DNA of 50,531 nucleotides from Prevotella sp. Lineage in GTDB: Bacteria > Bacteroidota > Bacteroidia > Bacteroidales > Bacteroidaceae. Each line of letters begins with the position of its first letter. Position 1 is the stretch's first letter. The stretch spans positions 1 through 50,531 of the forward strand of contig JAFZSR010000049.1 in the NCBI GenBank assembly GCA_017619275.1. Reading direction: 5' to 3'. Below are positions 34,485 through 43,257 of this stretch, piece by piece. The notes beneath the pieces were generated by a model, which was not told where the DNA came from, did not search any database, and saw only the letters and a list, made by a program, of their open reading frames with translations. A program made the position numbers and the translations under genes.

Positions 34485-35297
34485 TCATTCAAACGTGCAG
34501 GGCAGTGCCAGCAATTGGTACATCAGGGTGCGTGCCAGGCGCTGGTGTCCCAGGTCGTTGGGATGGAGCAGGTCGGTTTCTGCATGGTGGAAATACTGGG
34601 CGTGCTCGCCGACCATTGGGAAGAGACCGCTGGTGGCACCCCAGTCGATGACGGGCACCGCCCACACCTGTGCAGCCTCATTCACGGCATCGACATAGGC
34701 GTCGAGGTATTCGCCACACTGGTTGGTGTACGACTCGTCGCACTGCCAGTTCTTCTCGTTAGCATGGAAGTCGGAGCGATGAATGGGCGTGAGCAGCACA
34801 ATCTGCTTGGTGGGAAAGGTGCGCTTGAGCGAGTCCATCGCGATGTTGATGCGCCCACAGAAGGTGGTGGGGTCCATCGATGGGGTGCGCTGTCGGCGCG
34901 TGACCATCTTTTTGGGTTGTCCGTGACCATACTCCACTTGGGCTACACGCTCGTCCCACCACTGTCCTACGGGCACGCCATTGTTGTAGTCGTTGGTGCC
35001 ACAGAAGATGAGGATGGCGTCGAAATCCTGCCCATGCTCCTTCTTCAGTTGGTCGGTCTGACGGGGGATGTCGTCCCACTGTCGACCGCTGACGCCGTAG
35101 ACGTAGGGCGTAATCTGCAGCCAGTCTTCAAGGAAGCCCCAGTATTTCTTCTTCGAGCCACTATTGCGCGGGTCGGTGATGCTGTCGCCAAAGTAGGCCA
35201 CCCGCTTTCCCTGCCAAGGGTGCGCCACCAGCATCTGCGGCAGAGCAGGCACAGTCAGCAGCAGAGAGAGCAACAGGAGAACAGTTTTTCTGCACAT
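34485..35297 (-). CDS. SGNH/GDSL-family hydrolase (probable carbohydrate esterase)
   Basis: This 270-residue secreted enzyme (signal about 1-20) has the SGNH blocks: GDSITD with nucleophile Ser39, Gly in GVSGRQWDD, Asn in CGTNDYN, and Asp/His in DLLHPNDLGH near the C-terminus. Such enzymes remove acetyl or other acyl groups; pectic or arabinan acetyl esters are plausible from the neighbourhood (inference). It starts 3 bp after the stop of the arabinofuranosidase gene, so the two form a tight operon. Confidence 0.85.
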   Translation of the reverse strand: MCRKTVLLLLSLLLTVPALPQMLVAHPWQGKRVAYFGDSITDPRNSGSKKKYWGFLEDWLQITPYVYGVSGRQWDDIPRQTDQLKKEHGQDFDAILIFCGTNDYNNGVPVGQWWDERVAQVEYGHGQPKKMVTRRQRTPSMDPTTFCGRINIAMDSLKRTFPTKQIVLLTPIHRSDFHANEKNWQCDESYTNQCGEYLDAYVDAVNEAAQVWAVPVIDWGATSGLFPMVGEHAQYFHHAETDLLHPNDLGHQRLARTLMYQLLALPCTFE

Positions 35298-35300
35298 AGC

Positions 35301-38300
35301 TTACAACACTACTTTCTTCCCTTGGGTGATGTAGACATTTGACGGTGAACGTTGAATGTTCAACGTTGAACGTTCAATGTTAAAACGGCGCCCCTGCAGG
35401 TCGTAGATATGCTGAACGCCCATCGAGACAGGAAGGGATGTCACGGTTGTGGCCATGCTGACGTAGTCGTCGACATTGACGGCGAAGTTTACATCGTAGA
35501 TGTTGGCACTACCGCCAGTCGAGGCTGTCAGCCCGAAGATGGTGGCGCCCTCGCAAACGCTGGGGCGCTCATCACCGAAATTCTCGTAGAGTCCGCTGGT
35601 GGTCATGTCCCAAGCGATGACCTGCTGCTGCTCGCCCCCCACGGTGACTGTGGTGGTCTTCGACGGAGCCACCTCCGAGCCGTGATTGGTGCCGTTGAGC
35701 CACCACAGATAGCTGCTGCCCGACGAGGTGCGCAGGTTGTCGCCCCTGACGACGAGGTACTTCTGCTGCTTATCGATGCGATAGTCGCAGTCGTCGTACT
35801 TCAGCGAGAGGCACACGTTGTTGCGTCCGGAAGCTCCTTCCACATGAATGACGTTACGGTCGATGTCGTAGGTGATGTTGCTGGCGGCCACACGGTTTTC
35901 GTCGCCAGTGGTCCAGTCAGTGGCGCGAAAATGGTAGGCATGGTTGTCATAATCCTTCAGCAGACGCACGTAGTAAAGACCGGGACAGAGCGTCGTGGCC
36001 GAGGCGGTGAGGCGCACCACGAACTGCGTCTTTCCCTTGGCCAGCTCGGCGGGAATGGGATATTCCAGGTTGAAGAAGCCACGGTCGTCGCTACCTTTCA
36101 CCCGTCCGGGGATGGTGATGTCGGCAACCTTTTGCCCGTCGACGGTGAGCGTGGCACTGCGTCCTCTGTCGGAGGTGATGAAGCGCACCATGACGCTCAG
36201 GTTCTCCTCGATGCCGCTATTATTATATAATGTGTATTCGATGAATCCGTTGGCACGGGCATCGCGGTAGCGCTCGCCATTGTACTCACCCGTGGTGCTT
36301 CCTTCCGAGTAGCGCACATTGTGGCCAGCCTCGCTCTGCTGCTCGCCAGTGGCCACGAAGTCGATGGTGCGGGCGTTGAGGGCTTCCTGCTGGGCTTCGT
36401 ACTGAGCCATAGAGCTGTTGCGGTAGTTCTCTTCCGTCTGCTGATACCAGTAGCACATGTAGCGCTGGTGGTGAATCTTGTAGAAGGGCACCAGCTTCAG
36501 CGACGACCACTGGTAGTTGTTTGCGCCGGTGCGTGTGGCATCGATGACGAAGCTCAGCTCGGTGCTGCGCAAACGCTCGATACGACTGAGCACATTCGAG
36601 CGCTCGCCAATGAGCAGCGGTGCCTTCGTCAAGTTCAGTATGCGACCTCTGGAACCAGGCGAGTGGTCCATACGGCCTTCGCCACCATATTCATTCTGGA
36701 GCTGCTCGTAGGGCAGGTTCGAGCCGTCGCCGTTGGCCAAGGCGGTGGTGGCAGCACCTAAAAGGATGGGGCCAAACTTGAAGGCAATGTAATCGGTGTA
36801 GTTGGGGCATTCCTCGTAGCGCAGCTGCATGTCGAGCGTGACGGTAATCTTGTCGCCCACTTTCCATTTACGGTTAATGTTGACGTAGCTGGCCTTGCCT
36901 TGCTCCACGCCCATGTCAATGGCTTCGCCATTCACCAACACCTGGTAGTTCTTGCCTGCCCATTCGGGATGGCGCAGGGCGATGGCGTATTTGCCCGACT
37001 TGCCCACCGTGATTTCGGTGGTGCCAGTGTTGGGGAAGCTGGTTTCTTGGGTGACGATAAAGTCGTCACTTTCGAGACGAGAGGGAACGAAGAGGTTGAC
37101 ATAGAGCGTCTTCTTGGCGTCGTGCGTATAGATGAAGTGGCCGTACTTGGAATGATTCTCCATGCCTGTGCCCACGCAGCACCACATGCCCTTGTTGGGG
37201 ACGGAGTAGATGCGATAGCCCTGTGGGCGAAGCGTGGTGAAGTAGACGTAGCCGCCCGTCGTGGGGTCCTGCGTGCTCAGGATGTGGTTCCACATCGTGC
37301 CCTCGTAGAAGTCGGCATACTGTGCAGCGGCTTGCGGGTCGGTCTCAGCAGTGCAGTCGAAGAGTTCCTCCGACAGCTTCAGCATGTTGTTAGAGTTACA
37401 GCTTTCAGGTCCGTCGGGCTGGTCGATGTATCGGTTGCCGTTGGCGGCGCTGAGGAAATGCTCGTTCACCGAGTTGCCACCGATGCATACGGTGCGGTTC
37501 TCGGCCACATCCTGCCAGAAGTTCTTGGCAGCAGTCATGTAGCGGGTAGCCGTAGCGTCCTGCTCGCCAATACGTGCCATACCAATGTACTTAGGCACTT
37601 GGGTGTTGGCGTGCTTGCCGTCGAGGAAGGTGGGATTCAGCGTCTGCATGCCGTCGAGCATGGTGCGGTGAGTGTACTTCTTCGCAGCAGCCAAGTACTT
37701 GGCGTCGCCGAAGAGCTGGTAGGCATCGAGCAGCGACTCGTTCATGCCTCCGTGCTCACAGTTCAGCCAGTCCTGCATGTTGGTGTCGCTCACCTTGCTC
37801 ACCACGTTCACAGCCCAGTCGGACATCTTGCGGAACATCTCCTTGGCCTTCTCACTGTCACCATAAACATAGGCGTCGCGCAGACCCGCCAGAATCTTAT
37901 GTTGAACGTAGAAGGGCACCCAACCCCAGTTGCCGCGAATGGTGGCGGTGTTGCCTTGGTAGAGGTCGCGCCACGACTGGTTGATGGGCTGTCCACCGAT
38001 GAAACCGTAGAGGCCGCCAGTATCTTGGTCGTACTGCCGCTGGCAGTCGTCCATCACCTGCAGCATGTAGTCCAAACGCTCTTTCACAAGAGCACGCGTG
38101 GCCTCATCGTGGCAGGCCGCCCAGGCCATAGCGAGTGCCGAGACGTAGTGGCCACCCACATGACCGCTCAGGTCGAAGCCAGCATCGCCGCCCCAGTTGG
38201 GGAAGTTGGGGTGACGCGTCTCCCATTGGTAATAGGGCGAGCTGCTGTCGGTGGTTTTAGATAGTCCCGACTGGCGCACAAAGGGTGTGAGCAGACGGTC

Positions 38301-38474
38301 GGTGTCGTACTGCAACAAGTGCTGGATGTTTTTCTCCATGGCCGTCTTCATGGGGCCTTCGAGCAGCTCCACCTGCCCCAAGTCGAAATGGTGAGGATAG
38401 AGCTTGCTTTGCGCTGTCACTGTCAGGGATGTCGAGAGTGCCAGCAGACAGGTCAAAAGGTGTTTTGCTTTCAT
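35301..38474 (-). CDS. GH127/GH146-type beta-L-arabinofuranosidase (DUF1680) with C-terminal tail
   Basis: This 1057-residue secreted enzyme (signal about 1-22) has the catalytic alpha/alpha barrel over about residues 25-560. It carries the cysteines of this class (ESCNSNNMLKLSEELF and GMWCCVGTGMENHSKYG, Cys432/Cys433); in GH127 a Zn-bound Cys is the nucleophile. Beta-sandwich domains follow (about 560-700 and about 720-860, DUF6805-like), then a further domain to about 1010. The end (NIERSTLNIQRSPSNVY, ITQGKKVVL) is shaped by a heptamer repeat. It probably removes beta-L-arabinofuranose caps from arabinan or glycoprotein side chains. It heads an operon with the SGNH hydrolase. Confidence 0.88.
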   Translation of the reverse strand: MKAKHLLTCLLALSTSLTVTAQSKLYPHHFDLGQVELLEGPMKTAMEKNIQHLLQYDTDRLLTPFVRQSGLSKTTDSSSPYYQWETRHPNFPNWGGDAGFDLSGHVGGHYVSALAMAWAACHDEATRALVKERLDYMLQVMDDCQRQYDQDTGGLYGFIGGQPINQSWRDLYQGNTATIRGNWGWVPFYVQHKILAGLRDAYVYGDSEKAKEMFRKMSDWAVNVVSKVSDTNMQDWLNCEHGGMNESLLDAYQLFGDAKYLAAAKKYTHRTMLDGMQTLNPTFLDGKHANTQVPKYIGMARIGEQDATATRYMTAAKNFWQDVAENRTVCIGGNSVNEHFLSAANGNRYIDQPDGPESCNSNNMLKLSEELFDCTAETDPQAAAQYADFYEGTMWNHILSTQDPTTGGYVYFTTLRPQGYRIYSVPNKGMWCCVGTGMENHSKYGHFIYTHDAKKTLYVNLFVPSRLESDDFIVTQETSFPNTGTTEITVGKSGKYAIALRHPEWAGKNYQVLVNGEAIDMGVEQGKASYVNINRKWKVGDKITVTLDMQLRYEECPNYTDYIAFKFGPILLGAATTALANGDGSNLPYEQLQNEYGGEGRMDHSPGSRGRILNLTKAPLLIGERSNVLSRIERLRSTELSFVIDATRTGANNYQWSSLKLVPFYKIHHQRYMCYWYQQTEENYRNSSMAQYEAQQEALNARTIDFVATGEQQSEAGHNVRYSEGSTTGEYNGERYRDARANGFIEYTLYNNSGIEENLSVMVRFITSDRGRSATLTVDGQKVADITIPGRVKGSDDRGFFNLEYPIPAELAKGKTQFVVRLTASATTLCPGLYYVRLLKDYDNHAYHFRATDWTTGDENRVAASNITYDIDRNVIHVEGASGRNNVCLSLKYDDCDYRIDKQQKYLVVRGDNLRTSSGSSYLWWLNGTNHGSEVAPSKTTTVTVGGEQQQVIAWDMTTSGLYENFGDERPSVCEGATIFGLTASTGGSANIYDVNFAVNVDDYVSMATTVTSLPVSMGVQHIYDLQGRRFNIERSTLNIQRSPSNVYITQGKKVVL
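35344..35378. repeat. Heptamer repeat read in frame in the GH127-type gene
   Basis: GGTGAAC, GTTGAAT, GTTCAAC, GTTGAAC, GTTCAAT lie directly before the C-terminal tail codons. It is the fourth in-frame member of the family and encodes NIERSTLNIQRSPSN. Confidence 0.9.
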
Positions 38475-38514
38475 CTTGATATTGTTTATGATTATTATTC
38501 TACTTTATACGGTG

Positions 38515-38545
38515 CAAAATTACACAAAAAAAAGGAATTTACAAA
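38515..38545 (-). promoter_or_regulatory. Canonical Bacteroidota promoter for the GH127-SGNH operon
   Basis: On the minus strand TTTG (38542-38545), 19 nt, then TAATTTTG (38515-38522) match the -33/-7 consensus exactly in spacing. It lies about 40 bp upstream of the GH127-type start. Confidence 0.75.
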
Positions 38546-38572
38546 TAACAGGGCATAAGTTTTTTGTAAAGA

Positions 38573-39700
38573 TCAGACCGGCACAAAGAGGTCGGCCATC
38601 ACGCGGTCGCTGACGAAGAGGCCTTCACGGGTAAGCCGCAGACGGGAAGTTTTATCGTCGAGCTTCAGCCAACCACTCTCGATGTAGCGTTGGGCTTGGC
38701 ACTCACAGTAGTGGCGATAGTGGAGCGGCAGCGTATCGAGAGCGATACCCTCACGGGTGCGCAGCGCGGTCATCACCGTCTCGTTGTAGAGGGTGTCATC
38801 GTTCAGCTGCTCTGTCTCGGCAGGAATGTTGCCGGCCTCAATAGCGTTGATGTAGGCCTGCACGTCGGCTACGTTCCATTGGCGGTGGGTACCAAAGAAG
38901 GAATGGGCGCCAGCGCCAAGGCCAATGTAAGGAGTGTGGTTCCAATAGGAGCTGTTATGGCGCGAGCGGCGTCCGGGCAGGGCGAAGTTCGACAGCTCGT
39001 AGTGCTCGTAGCCCCGCACTTCCAGACGGTCCTTTAGGTCGTAGTACATCTGGCGCTGCAGCTCGTCGGCCAGCTCCTCCACCCTGCTCTCTTCCACCAT
39101 AGCATGCAGGGCGGTGCCTTCTTCTATCGAAAGGGCGTATGCCGAGAGGTGCTCCACGCCCAAGGCTAAGGCGGCGTCGATGTCGGCATGCCATTCAGGC
39201 AATGTCTCTCCCGGGAAGCCATACATCAGGTCGATACTGATGTTGCCGATGCCCGTCTGGCGCAGTAGGTGTACTGCCCGCCTCACTTGATCCGCAGTAT
39301 GACGCCGACGGAGCCACCGCAGCCGCTCGTCGGAGAAGGTCTGTGCGCCCATACTCACGCGGTTCACAGGCAGATGGGCCAGGCAATCTGCCAGCTGGGG
39401 GGTAACATCATCGGGATTACACTCGATGGTGACCTCGACATCGGCCGACACATTATATATATTATAAAGACAACTGAAGAGCGAGCGTAATTGCTCGCCC
39501 TCCAGTTGAGAAGGGGTTCCACCGCCCAAGTAGACGGTTTCAATGTGTGAGAATTGGGAGCTAGAAGCTGACTGCAACTGCATCTCGCGGCAGAGCGCCT
39601 CCACATAGCGCTGGCGCATGGCCAGCTGCGTGGTGGAGAAGAAGCCGCAGTAGATGCATCGGCTCTTGCAGAACGGCACGTGCACGTAGATGCCGGCCAT
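38573..39700 (-). CDS. Radical SAM family heme chaperone HemW
   Basis: This 375-residue cytoplasmic protein opens MAGIYVHVPFCKSRCIYCGF, with the [4Fe-4S]-binding CxxxCxxC (Cys11, Cys15, Cys18). It carries the HemW-specific HNSSYWNHTPYIGLGAGAHS and the C-terminal HemN-type domain. It binds heme and helps insert it into respiratory proteins (established for HemW), and is often mistaken for an oxygen-independent coproporphyrinogen oxidase. The gene lies 3 bp after proS and is cotranscribed. Confidence 0.92.
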   Translation of the reverse strand: MAGIYVHVPFCKSRCIYCGFFSTTQLAMRQRYVEALCREMQLQSASSSQFSHIETVYLGGGTPSQLEGEQLRSLFSCLYNIYNVSADVEVTIECNPDDVTPQLADCLAHLPVNRVSMGAQTFSDERLRWLRRRHTADQVRRAVHLLRQTGIGNISIDLMYGFPGETLPEWHADIDAALALGVEHLSAYALSIEEGTALHAMVEESRVEELADELQRQMYYDLKDRLEVRGYEHYELSNFALPGRRSRHNSSYWNHTPYIGLGAGAHSFFGTHRQWNVADVQAYINAIEAGNIPAETEQLNDDTLYNETVMTALRTREGIALDTLPLHYRHYCECQAQRYIESGWLKLDDKTSRLRLTREGLFVSDRVMADLFVPV

Positions 39701-39703
39701 GAC

Positions 39704-41185
39704 TCAATAGCTGCGGGCGATGATGACGCGGGCCTTGGAGGGCTTGCCGCTCACCATGTCGATGCCAGGTGTCTGCTCCACACCGAAGGGCACGCAACGG
39801 ATGGTGGCCTGTGTCTCTTCCTTGATCTGTGCCTCGGTCTCGGCAGTGCCATCCCAATGGCAGAGGAAGAAGCCGCCGTCCTTGATGCGCTCCTTGAACT
39901 CCTCGTAGTTGTCGCACTCGTAGATATGCTCGTCGCGGTATTTCTTTGCCTTCTCGAAGATGTTCTGCTGGATGTCGTCGAGCAACTTTGCCACATGCTC
40001 CACGATGCCCTCCAGTGGCAGTGTCTCCTTCTCCAAGGTGTCGCGGCGCATCAGCTCGATGGTGCCGTTCTCCAGGTCGCGGGCACCGAGGACGAGACGC
40101 ACAGGCACGCCCTTCAGCTCGTAGTCGGCGAACTTGAAGCCAGGGCGCTTATTGTCGGCGTCGTCGAACTTCACGCTGATGCCCTTCTGGCGCAGTCCCT
40201 CGATGATGGGCTGCACCTCGCGGTTCACAATCTCCATCTGCTCAGGCTTGGTGGCAATGGGGATGATGACCACCTGGATGGGAGCCAGGCGCGGAGGCAG
40301 CACAAGTCCGTTGTCGTCGCTGTGGGTCATGATGAGGGCACCGATGAGTCGGGTGCTGACGCCCCATGAAGTGGCCCAAACATACTCAGGCTTGTTCTCC
40401 TTATTCAGATAGGTCACGTCGAAAGCCTTGGCGAAGTTCTGGCCCAGGAAGTGCGAGGTGCCGCTCTGCAGGGCTTTTCCGTCCTGCATCATGGCCTCGA
40501 TGGTGTAGGTGTCGAGTGCGCCGGCGAAGCGCTCGGTCTCACTCTTCACGCCCTGCACCACAGGCACGGCCATCCACTCCTCGGCAAAGCGGGCGTAGAC
40601 CTTCAGCATCAGCTGAGCCTCCTGCTCGGCCTCCTCACGGGTGGCATGAGCAGTGTGTCCCTCTTGCCACAGGAACTCGCTGGTGCGCAGGAAAGGACGG
40701 GTGCGCATCTCCCAGCGCATCACGTTGCACCACTGGTTGCACATCAGGGGCAGGTCGCGCCAAGAGTGAATCCAGTTCTTATAGGTGTTCCAGATGATGG
40801 TCTCGCTGGTGGGACGGATAATAAGCTCTTCCTCCAATTTGGCAGCGGGGTCTACCACCACAGCGCTCTTGTCTTCGGTGGCCTTCAGACGGTAGTGGGT
40901 TACTACGGCGCACTCCTTGGCGAAGCCCTCCACATGCTCGGCCTCACGGCTGAGGAACGATTTCGGAATGAGCAGGGGGAAATAGGCATTCTGGGCGCCC
41001 GTCTCCTTGAACATACGGTCCAACTCGTGCTGCATTTTCTCCCAGATGGCGTAGCCGTAGGGCTTGATAACCATGCAGCCACGCACGGCCGACTGCTCGG
41101 CCAGGTCGGCTTTCACCACTAAGTCGTTATACCATTGGCTGTAATTATCAGCCCTTTTTGTCAAATCTTTCAGTTCTTTTGCCAT
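39704..41185 (-). CDS. Prolyl-tRNA synthetase
   Basis: This 493-residue class II synthetase of the archaeal/eukaryotic-like ProRS type charges tRNA-Pro with proline. Landmarks are the N-terminal [20 protein letters not shown], motif 2 region [31 protein letters not shown] and the anticodon-binding part ([16 protein letters not shown]). Length and start fit the family, and the C-terminal zinc-type extension ending in an aromatic residue (IIARSY) is present. It heads the proS-hemW operon. Confidence 0.96.
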   Translation of the reverse strand: MAKELKDLTKRADNYSQWYNDLVVKADLAEQSAVRGCMVIKPYGYAIWEKMQHELDRMFKETGAQNAYFPLLIPKSFLSREAEHVEGFAKECAVVTHYRLKATEDKSAVVVDPAAKLEEELIIRPTSETIIWNTYKNWIHSWRDLPLMCNQWCNVMRWEMRTRPFLRTSEFLWQEGHTAHATREEAEQEAQLMLKVYARFAEEWMAVPVVQGVKSETERFAGALDTYTIEAMMQDGKALQSGTSHFLGQNFAKAFDVTYLNKENKPEYVWATSWGVSTRLIGALIMTHSDDNGLVLPPRLAPIQVVIIPIATKPEQMEIVNREVQPIIEGLRQKGISVKFDDADNKRPGFKFADYELKGVPVRLVLGARDLENGTIELMRRDTLEKETLPLEGIVEHVAKLLDDIQQNIFEKAKKYRDEHIYECDNYEEFKERIKDGGFFLCHWDGTAETEAQIKEETQATIRCVPFGVEQTPGIDMVSGKPSKARVIIARSY

Positions 41186-41216
41186 ATTTTTTATGCAATT
41201 TAGTTAAATTTGCGTG

Positions 41217-41224
41217 CAAAGGTA
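41217..41224 (-). promoter_or_regulatory. -7 promoter element for proS-hemW
   Basis: TACCTTTG on the minus strand fits TAnnTTTG, about 32 bp upstream of proS. It lies in a 143-bp A/T-rich divergent spacer shared with the OmpA-type gene. Confidence 0.55.
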
Positions 41225-41268
41225 CAAAAAAAATCATTATTTATAATTCATATTTCATAATTATTTTC

Positions 41269-41276
41269 TATCTTTG
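41269..41276 (+). promoter_or_regulatory. -7 promoter element for the OmpA-type lipoprotein
   Basis: TATCTTTG fits the consensus and is followed by a leader of about 45 nt before the ATG at 41329. No strict -33 TTTG is seen. Confidence 0.6.
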
Positions 41277-41328
41277 CAGCGTGAAACCATTTTGTTTAAC
41301 AGTTTAACTATAAAAAAAGAGTATCATT

Positions 41329-42030
41329 ATGAAGAAAATGAAAGCAATGGTCCTCACGCTCTGCGCATGCATCGTGATGATGGGTTGTAACAACCTGGGT
41401 AAAGGAACTGCCATCGGCGCTGCCGGAGGTGCTCTGCTGGGCGCCATCGTAGGTAAGGTGGCTGGTAACACCGCTGTGGGTGCTGCCGTTGGTACCGCCG
41501 TTGGTGCTGGTGCTGGTGCACTCATTGGCAAGCACATGGACAAGGTGAAGGCTCAGGCCGAAGCCGTGCAGAACGCACAGGTGCAGTCGATTACCGACGC
41601 CAATGGTCTGCAGGCCGTTCAGGTGACCTTCGACAGCGGTATCCTCTTCCAGACTGGTAAGAGCGATCTGAGCCAGGCTGCCAAGACTTCTCTGGCACAG
41701 TTTGCCAACAATGTGCTGAAGGTGAATACCGACTGCGACGTGGCTGTTCAGGGCTTTACCGACAATGCTGGTTGGAAGAACAGCACCGCCGAGCAGAGCG
41801 CTCAGAAGAACCTGACCCTCTCGCAGCAGCGTGCACAGGCTGTGACCAACTACCTGCTCTCGCAGGGCGTTAGCGCCAGCCAGATTCGCAGCACCACCGG
41901 TTTCGGTGAGTCCAACCCCGTGGCCGACAACAGCACCGCCGCTGGCAAGGCTCAGAACCGCCGCGTGGAAGTGCTCCTCTATGCTTCGCAGGCTATGATC
42001 AATGCTGCTGAGCAGGGCACCCTGAAGTAA
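41329..42030 (+). CDS. OmpA-family outer-membrane lipoprotein with glycine zipper
   Basis: This 233-residue lipoprotein has its signal ending VMMGC, with the acylated Cys20. Residues about 24-70 form a Gly/Ala-rich zipper (AIGAAGGALLGAIVGK, AAVGTAVGAGAGALIG) that inserts in or packs against membrane. Residues about 95-225 form the OmpA peptidoglycan-binding domain (FDSGILFQTGKSDLSQAA, TDNAGWKNSTAEQ, NRRVEVLL). It probably anchors the outer membrane to the cell wall. Codon use is strongly biased, suggesting high expression. A strong terminator follows. Confidence 0.92.
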   Translation: MKKMKAMVLTLCACIVMMGCNNLGKGTAIGAAGGALLGAIVGKVAGNTAVGAAVGTAVGAGAGALIGKHMDKVKAQAEAVQNAQVQSITDANGLQAVQVTFDSGILFQTGKSDLSQAAKTSLAQFANNVLKVNTDCDVAVQGFTDNAGWKNSTAEQSAQKNLTLSQQRAQAVTNYLLSQGVSASQIRSTTGFGESNPVADNSTAAGKAQNRRVEVLLYASQAMINAAEQGTLK

Positions 42031-42063
42031 AATCGCCAGGGCAACAACCCTAAAGACCTTACG

Positions 42064-42101
42064 CTCCCCCTTGTGACGCCGTTCACGAGGGGGAGTTTTT
42101 T
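42064..42101 (+). terminator. Rho-independent terminator after the OmpA-type gene
   Basis: CTCCCCCTTGTGA pairs with TTCACGAGGGGGAG around a short CGCCG loop and is followed by TTTTTT. It ends about 70 bp past the stop codon. Confidence 0.9.
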
Positions 42102-42164
42102 ATAGCCATTAAGAAATCTGTGCAGAAAATGCGCTAAAGCGATACAAGTTTGCAATAATTGTTG

Positions 42165-42172
42165 TATCTTTG
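42165..42172 (+). promoter_or_regulatory. -7 promoter element for the DUF3791/DUF3990 operon
   Basis: TATCTTTG lies 25 bp upstream of the first start codon, giving a very short leader. A TTTG lies 12 nt upstream, not at the usual spacing. Confidence 0.6.
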
Positions 42173-42197
42173 CAGTCACAAATGATAACTTGAGAAT

Positions 42198-42434
42198 ATG
42201 ACAACAACAGTTTCTCAAACTCAATTCGTCACGCTGGCCATCGGAGCCACTGCGCAGCGTATGGGTATCACGGCCACGGAACTATTTAACAGGCTAAAGC
42301 GCCATGGACTGGTACGCCGACTGCTCTTCGACTGCTACGACACGCTGCACGCTGAGAGCATCGACGGCGTAATATGGAATGTGCAGGAAGCCCTGAAGAA
42401 CTGGGAAGAGAAAGAGAAAGGAGGCCAAGGATGA
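42198..42434 (+). CDS. DUF3791-family small protein (first copy)
   Basis: This 78-residue cytoplasmic protein (VSQTQFVTLAIGATAQRMGI, FNRLKRHGLVRRLLFDCYDT, HAESIDGVIWNVQEALKNW) matches my recollection of DUF3791, a small helical family often encoded beside DUF3990. The charged C-terminus (EEKEKGGQG) ends in a stop overlapping the DUF3990 start (ATGA). It may be an antitoxin-like or accessory partner (inference). Confidence 0.75.
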   Translation: MTTTVSQTQFVTLAIGATAQRMGITATELFNRLKRHGLVRRLLFDCYDTLHAESIDGVIWNVQEALKNWEEKEKGGQG

Positions 42435-42937
42435 TACTTTATCATGGTTCTTACCTGAGTGTGCCTGTGCCACTTACGGGTGTTGGCCGCCGCGAACTCG
42501 ACTTCGGCCCAGGCTTTTATGTCACCAATCTCCGTGAGCAAGCCGAGCGTTGGGCTCGCCGAGTCTGTGTTATCCGCGCCGTGGACACCCCAGTGCTCTC
42601 CATCTATGAGTTCGACGAGACCCTGTTACCCACCGACGTGCGTCGTCTCCGACTGGAACATTATAACAAGGAATGGCTCGACTTCATTACGAGCAGCCGA
42701 CGAGGCGAAGAGCCTTGGAAGGACTACGACATTATCGAAGGTGGCGTGGCCAACGATCAGGTCATCGACACGGTGGAGGATTATTACGCCCAGCGCATTA
42801 CCGCTGAGCAAGCCATTGGTCAGCTCCTTTTTGCCAAGCCCACCCATCAGATGTGCATCAGCCGTCAGACCATTGTCGACCGCTGTCTGCATTTTATTGC
42901 TGCCGAACCCGTCGCAGAGAAAGGAGACCAAGGATGA
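42431..42937 (+). CDS. DUF3990 protein, probable ADP-ribosyltransferase-fold enzyme
   Basis: This 168-residue protein starts at MILYHGSYLS; the open frame runs further upstream but overlaps the first gene. Family landmarks are YHGS (4-7), DFGPGFYVT (24-32), EQAERWA (36-42), EWLDF (81-85), YDIIEGGVAND (99-109) and Gln140 in HQMCIS. I recall DUF3990 in the ADP-ribosyltransferase-like superfamily, where YHG and FGxGFYxT form the NAD-binding core. A substrate-modifying toxin or effector is plausible. It overlaps both neighbours by 4 bp. Confidence 0.8.
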   Translation: MILYHGSYLSVPVPLTGVGRRELDFGPGFYVTNLREQAERWARRVCVIRAVDTPVLSIYEFDETLLPTDVRRLRLEHYNKEWLDFITSSRRGEEPWKDYDIIEGGVANDQVIDTVEDYYAQRITAEQAIGQLLFAKPTHQMCISRQTIVDRCLHFIAAEPVAEKGDQG

Positions 42938-43134
42938 GAGATCAAGTATTCTGGAGAAAAACAGGTCGCATAGCCACTCTGCTCGCCGACCGCCTTGACA
43001 TCGACACAGAACGCGCGCTCGACATCTTCTACAACTCACACACCTATGCCCTGTTTGCCAACCCCGACAGCGGACTACAGCTTCAGAGTGACGATTACAT
43101 TCTCGCCGACTTACTACGAGAGTTGGACACATAG
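42934..43134 (+). CDS. DUF3791-like small protein (second copy)
   Basis: This 66-residue protein (MRDQVFWRKTGRIATLLADR, LDIDTERALDIFYNSHTYAL, SDDYILADLLRELDT) is related in layout to the first gene of the operon (helix, FxxSxTY-type turn, helix) but diverged. Its ATG overlaps the DUF3990 stop. Two different small partners around one DUF3990 suggest a three-component module. Confidence 0.72.
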   Translation: MRDQVFWRKTGRIATLLADRLDIDTERALDIFYNSHTYALFANPDSGLQLQSDDYILADLLRELDT

Positions 43135-43218
43135 TTGGTGTTTATCAAAAAGCCGTATAGCTTTGCCAAAAAAACACAAAAAATAGGAGAAATTGAGTGT
43201 AATCTCGCTTTTTTACGC

Positions 43219-43226
43219 TAATTTTG
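43219..43226 (+). promoter_or_regulatory. -7 promoter element for ftsK
   Basis: TAATTTTG fits the consensus, about 32 bp before the ftsK start. The -33 element is not clear. Confidence 0.5.
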
Positions 43227-43257
43227 CAGTTGGAATAACGAAACTGTAAAACACACG

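Noticed and set aside
2774-42172. TTTG exactly 12 nt before TAnnTTTG at three promoters (2774, 25275, 42149)
   Set aside because: TTTG is very common in A/T-rich spacers and three cases are too few; the canonical 19-nt spacing is seen at 38515-38545.
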